The notes under the pieces: generated by a model
Database searches by the model: none
What the model was told of the DNA's origin: nothing
What the model saw: only the letters and a program-made list of their open reading frames with translations
Part shown: positions 14,267 to 17,377 of the stretch, in pieces
Layout of the letters: every line of letters starts with the position of its first letter
Position numbering within the stretch: the stretch's first letter is position 1
Position numbers and translations under genes: made by a program
Assembly: GCA_025928735.1 (NCBI GenBank)
Contig: JAICIW010000007.1
Span: forward strand, 1-17,377
Reading direction: 5' to 3'
Length of the DNA stretch: 17,377 bases
DNA from: Rhodanobacteraceae bacterium
GTDB lineage: Bacteria; Pseudomonadota; Gammaproteobacteria; Xanthomonadales; Rhodanobacteraceae

Positions 14267-16321
14267 TCAGCCTGGTTTTGCCAACTCCGGATTGAACCAG
14301 CCCTGTTTCGGCGCGAAACGCGTGCCGTGCGTATGCGCCAGCGCTTCGAGTCTCTCGCGCAGCACGCCTGCGCCGGTCGTGCGGATGTACTGGATGGGAC
14401 CACCGCGGAACGGTGCGAAACCGGTGCCGAAGATCACGCCCGCGTCCAGCAGGTCGGCGTCCGCGACCACGCCGTCGTGCAGGCAGGCCACGGCTTCGTT
14501 GAGCATCGGCAGGATCAGGCGGTCTTCCAGATCGGCCGGTGCGTGCGAGCCGGCCTCGACTTTCGACTTCTCCGGCCTGCCGTCCTTCCATACATAGAAA
14601 CCCTGGCCATCCTTCTTGCCGCGCTTGCCGCCCTCGACCTTGTCGGCGATGCCGTTCGGCAATTCGAGCCCGAGGAACGGGCCGAGTTCGCGGCCGACCG
14701 ACAGCGCGACATCAAGGCCGACAGTGTCGATCAATTCGATAGGTCCCATCGGCATCCCGAAGCGTTTGCCCGCTCGGTCGATCACCGGATCGGGAATGCC
14801 CTCGGTATGGCAGCGCACCGCTTCCAGGAGGTACGGCACCAGGATGCGGTTGACCAGGAATCCTGGCGTGCCGAGCACCGGCAGCGGTAGTTTGCCGATG
14901 GCTTTCACCCACGCCCACGCGCGCTTTTCGAGCGACGGATCGAGCGCGTCGTGGCGCACCACTTCCACCAGCGGCATCTGCGCGACCGGATTGAAGAAGT
15001 GCAGTCCGAGGAACCGCCGCGGTTCGACGACCGCGCCGCGCAGTTCGTTCAGCGGAATCGACGAAGTGTTGGTGGCGATCAGCGCGTCGTTCGCAATTCT
15101 TGGTTCGATTTCGCGATACACGGTTTCCTTCGCTTCGCGATTCTCGTAGATCGCCTCGATCGCGAGCTGCGATGACGCGGTGCCTGCACCTTCGACATCC
15201 GGCGTCAGGCGCGCCTCCACCGGCGCGATGCGCTCGCGGGTTTTGAGTTTCTTCTCGAAGAGCTTGCGTGCACGCGCCAGCGCCGGCTCCACGAACTTCA
15301 TCTCGCGGTCTTGCAGCGTCACCTCGAAACCACGCAAAGCGCTCCACGCGGCAATGTCGCCGCCCATCACGCCGGCCCCGATCACGTGCACATGCTGGAT
15401 GCCGTGGGCGGTGTCGCCTGCGAGTCCCCGCAGGCGTTCGCGCAGGAAGAATATCCGGATCAGATTGTGCGCCGTGGGCGTGCCCGCGAGCTTTGCTACC
15501 GAACGTGCTTCCAGCTTGAGTCGCTGCGCGATGTCGCCGCCGCCGCGCCGCCACACTTCGATCAATGCGAACGGTGCGGGGTAGTGCTTGGGCGCAGCCT
15601 TCGCCGCGGTCTGCTTGCGCATGATCGGCGCAAGGATTTGCCGCGCGGGCCAGCAGTTGCTGAACCACGCCCGCGCGCGTTGCGCGAATGGCCGCGTGAG
15701 CGGGCGCAACGCCAACTTGTGGGCCTCGTCGAGCAACGCATCGGGCGCAGCGAGACGATCGACCAGACCTTCTGCGAGCGCGCGCTCGGCGGATGCCGCG
15801 CGTCCGGTCAACATCATCGCAAGTGCCTTGGGCGCACCGATCAGGCGCGGCAGGCGCGCGGTACCGCCCCAGCCCGGATGGATGCCGAGTTGCACTTCCG
15901 GCAGCGCGATGCGGGTTTCCGGCGCACGCGCGGCGATGCGCATCCGGCACGCCAGCGCGAGTTCGGTGCCGCCGCCCATGCAGGTGCCGTGGATCGCGGC
16001 CACGGTCGGCATCGGCAGGCGCGCGAGACGCTCGAATACGCGCTGGCCGTACTCGATTTCCTCGCGTACGGTGCCCTTTCGATCGTAGCTTTCGAATTCC
16101 TTGAGGTCGGCGCCGACCGCGAAACCAGACGGTTTGCCTGAATGGATCACGACCGCGGCGGGGCATTCGATCGCGATGCGTTCCAGCATGCTGTCCAGTT
16201 CGTCCAGCAACGATCGTGACAGTGCGTTCACGCCGCTGCCGGCACGATCTAGGCACAGCACGAGGACGCCATCCGCGCCCATCGAGGCATGCCAATGGCT
16301 GAATCGCAAACCGTCGAACAC
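14267..16321 (-). CDS. fadB: Fatty acid oxidation multifunctional enzyme (enoyl-CoA hydratase/3-hydroxyacyl-CoA dehydrogenase)
   Basis: Cytosolic beta-oxidation alpha-subunit type enzyme of 684 residues, which hydrates enoyl-CoA and oxidises the 3-hydroxyacyl-CoA with NAD. The crotonase half (about 10-200) has the oxyanion-hole region FAVGADLKEF and HGTCMGGGTELALACR, with catalytic glutamates E120 and E142 (LPEVQLGIHPGWGGTARLPRLIG). The dehydrogenase half has the Rossmann motif GAGVMGGDIA (315-324), TNTSSIP and LHFFNPVAQMPLVEVV with catalytic H441. Two C-terminal helical domains follow (GFLVNRILVPYL and FGTGFAPFRGGPI). The start is GTG 16319-16321, with AGGA 7 nt upstream. It is shorter than E. 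coli FadB (729) and no fadA thiolase is adjacent, so FadB versus FadJ cannot be settled and the symbol is provisional. Confidence 0.93.
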   Translation of the reverse strand: MFDGLRFSHWHASMGADGVLVLCLDRAGSGVNALSRSLLDELDSMLERIAIECPAAVVIHSGKPSGFAVGADLKEFESYDRKGTVREEIEYGQRVFERLARLPMPTVAAIHGTCMGGGTELALACRMRIAARAPETRIALPEVQLGIHPGWGGTARLPRLIGAPKALAMMLTGRAASAERALAEGLVDRLAAPDALLDEAHKLALRPLTRPFAQRARAWFSNCWPARQILAPIMRKQTAAKAAPKHYPAPFALIEVWRRGGGDIAQRLKLEARSVAKLAGTPTAHNLIRIFFLRERLRGLAGDTAHGIQHVHVIGAGVMGGDIAAWSALRGFEVTLQDREMKFVEPALARARKLFEKKLKTRERIAPVEARLTPDVEGAGTASSQLAIEAIYENREAKETVYREIEPRIANDALIATNTSSIPLNELRGAVVEPRRFLGLHFFNPVAQMPLVEVVRHDALDPSLEKRAWAWVKAIGKLPLPVLGTPGFLVNRILVPYLLEAVRCHTEGIPDPVIDRAGKRFGMPMGPIELIDTVGLDVALSVGRELGPFLGLELPNGIADKVEGGKRGKKDGQGFYVWKDGRPEKSKVEAGSHAPADLEDRLILPMLNEAVACLHDGVVADADLLDAGVIFGTGFAPFRGGPIQYIRTTGAGVLRERLEALAHTHGTRFAPKQGWFNPELAKPG

Positions 16322-16349
16322 TTCTCAATCCTGTAATCGCTGTTTGCGC

Positions 16350-16373
16350 ATCATGATTGATCCCGCAGGGATC
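16350..16373. promoter_or_regulatory. Adjacent palindromes in the fadB/unknown-operon divergent spacer
   Basis: The 78-bp spacer contains the perfect palindrome ATCATGAT (16350-16357), followed directly by GATCCC-GCA-GGGATC (16359-16373), a 6-bp stem. Placement between two divergent starts suits operator sites. No known regulator consensus was recognised. Confidence 0.3.
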
Positions 16374-16399
16374 GCGGTCAACGTCGGGTGAAGGGATAC

Positions 16400-16891
16400 A
16401 TGGCCGATATGGAATCGTCAACACAGGAAGTCGAAAACAACCTGCTGGACCGCATCCTTGCGGCGGAGAGTGTGGTGGTGGCATTGCGCTGCGACGACAC
16501 CGCAGCGGTGACGAATGCGCTGAGGCGCATTGCGCAACGAACCGGCAAGGCGATGTACGTCTGGCGCCGACATGCCGGTTTGTGGCGATTGCGCGGTCGC
16601 GACGAAACGGTGCCCGGTGTGGTGCGTCCGGCCGACGTATTGCGTTTTGTCGAACGCAACCCGCACTTCGGCGTGTATTTTCTGGACGAATCCCCGCGGG
16701 CGTGGGATCCGGACCTGGTGGCTTTGCTACGCCGGATCACCAAGATCGATCCGCGCCAGTCGAGGCGCGTGGTGTTGCCAGGGACGCTGGCGGATTTGCC
16801 GCCCTCACTGCCTGCACGCGAGCTTGCGTGGGGCAGTCCCGTTGTGCCGCCATTGCGCTTGCGGCAGGGGGCCTGGGCGTGGGCGCAATGA
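16400..16891 (+). CDS. Hypothetical protein, first gene of a two-gene operon
   Basis: Unrecognised soluble protein of 163 residues. The pattern is alternating: NNLLDRILAAESVVVALRCDD, TNALRRIAQRTGKAMYVWRR, HAGLWRL, then ADVLRFVERNPHFGVYFLDE and DLVALLRRITKID, then RRVVLPG. This suggests an alpha/beta fold with parallel strands, somewhat like the non-catalytic N-terminal region seen before some AAA ATPase modules, but there is no P-loop or other catalytic motif. That likeness is weak. The start at ATG 16400 follows AAGGGA closely; ATG 16409 and GTG 16388 are alternatives. The stop overlaps the next gene's start by 4 nt (ATGA), so the two products are probably translationally coupled and may act together. 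Confidence 0.65.
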   Translation: MADMESSTQEVENNLLDRILAAESVVVALRCDDTAAVTNALRRIAQRTGKAMYVWRRHAGLWRLRGRDETVPGVVRPADVLRFVERNPHFGVYFLDESPRAWDPDLVALLRRITKIDPRQSRRVVLPGTLADLPPSLPARELAWGSPVVPPLRLRQGAWAWAQ

Positions 16892-17377
16892 TGAGCGATG
16901 AAAGGCGTCCGGTGCTGGTGGTGGCGTCCTCGCGCGAGGATCGCCGCGTCCTGTTCGATGCGCTGGACGGCATGCGTGTCCTCGACGTCCTCAGTGCGCG
17001 CGATGCCATCCATGCGCGCGCGCTGCTCAGGCGCTCGCCGCGCCCGATCCTGGCGGTGCTGGATTTTGCGCATGCGCCTGCGCAGTCGCGCACCTTGTGC
17101 GGGGAACTGGACGGCGTGCCGGTGATCGGGTTGTTCGGTGCGGAATTCGGCGCACAGGACGGCCATGCATGTCCGTCGGCCTGCGGAAACGTGAAGGCAT
17201 GGTTGCGTGCGCCGGTGGACGCCACCGAAGCGGCGGTCCGCATGCGTGAACTGCTGGATGCTCCCGCGCCGCCGGCGCCTTCGCTCGCGCACAGCAGTGA
17301 ACCCGTTGCTCCCCCGCAGCCACTGCCGGTCGATCCGAACGCGACGCTGCAGATGATCGCCGGTTTGTTGCAGCCGA
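16888..17377 (+). CDS. Protein with degenerate receiver-like N-terminus (runs off window end)
   Basis: Open through 163 codons to the end of the window. Residues 8-110 resemble a response-regulator receiver: RPVLVVASSREDRRVLFDAL, then ARALLRRSPRPILAVLDFAH, then VPVIGLFG. D59 of VLDFAH sits where the phosphoacceptor would be, but the acidic pair normally found near residue 14 is replaced by SS, so metal binding and phosphorylation are doubtful (pseudo-receiver). A Pro/Ala linker (about 128-152) is followed by NATLQMIAGLLQP, probably the start of another domain beyond the window. ATG 16888 overlaps the previous stop; ATG 16891 is equally possible. Output domain and function cannot be told from this part. 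Confidence 0.65.
   Translation, partial: MMSDERRPVLVVASSREDRRVLFDALDGMRVLDVLSARDAIHARALLRRSPRPILAVLDFAHAPAQSRTLCGELDGVPVIGLFGAEFGAQDGHACPSACGNVKAWLRAPVDATEAAVRMRELLDAPAPPAPSLAHSSEPVAPPQPLPVDPNATLQMIAGLLQP

Overview
The window is GC-rich (roughly two thirds G+C by eye) and tightly packed, and its housekeeping genes are typical of Gammaproteobacteria. The divergent rne/rluC pair, a UvrY/GacA-type regulator, SlyX and a DUF2058 protein ending in VPDDLIW all point there. The abundance of 'TolB/FlgO-like domain plus TPR' proteins, the ~450-residue UDP-glucose dehydrogenase and CCCTCTCCC-type palindromes fit the order Lysobacterales (Xanthomonadales), perhaps Rhodanobacteraceae. That placement is inference; no rRNA or tRNA gene is visible.

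Layout. Positions 1-543 (-) hold the N-terminal part of a fold-type II PLP enzyme (cysteine synthase family), divergent from a UvrY/GacA response regulator (636-1283, +). The regulator converges on the long ribonuclease E gene (1356-4328, -). A 343-bp gap that should carry the rne leader separates rne from divergent rluC (4672-5616, +). Next come ugd (5687-7036), slyX (7043-7258) and, after a repeat-bearing spacer, a DUF2058 gene (7473-7991), all on +.

The middle is accessory. It has an unrecognised Trp/Pro-rich protein with a WWWWW run (8187-8663, -) and a small exported protein (8871-9374, -). A co-directional cluster on + follows: a soluble winged-helix/TolB-like/TPR regulator (9636-11399), a SnoaL-like gene broken by two single-base losses (11412-11832), and a three-TM TolB-like/TPR membrane protein (11853-14123). 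The first and third share a module, one fused to DNA binding and the other to a membrane anchor. This is the best candidate here for an undescribed signalling locus, but it is not proof of one.

The right side carries a FadB/FadJ-type bifunctional beta-oxidation enzyme (14267-16321, -) without an adjacent thiolase. It is divergent from a two-gene operon running off the window: a 163-residue protein of unknown function (16400-16891) overlapping by 4 nt a protein with a degenerate receiver-like N-terminus (16888-17377, partial).

No CRISPR array, insertion sequence, prophage, tRNA or rRNA was seen. Promoters and hairpins below are read by eye and are hypotheses.
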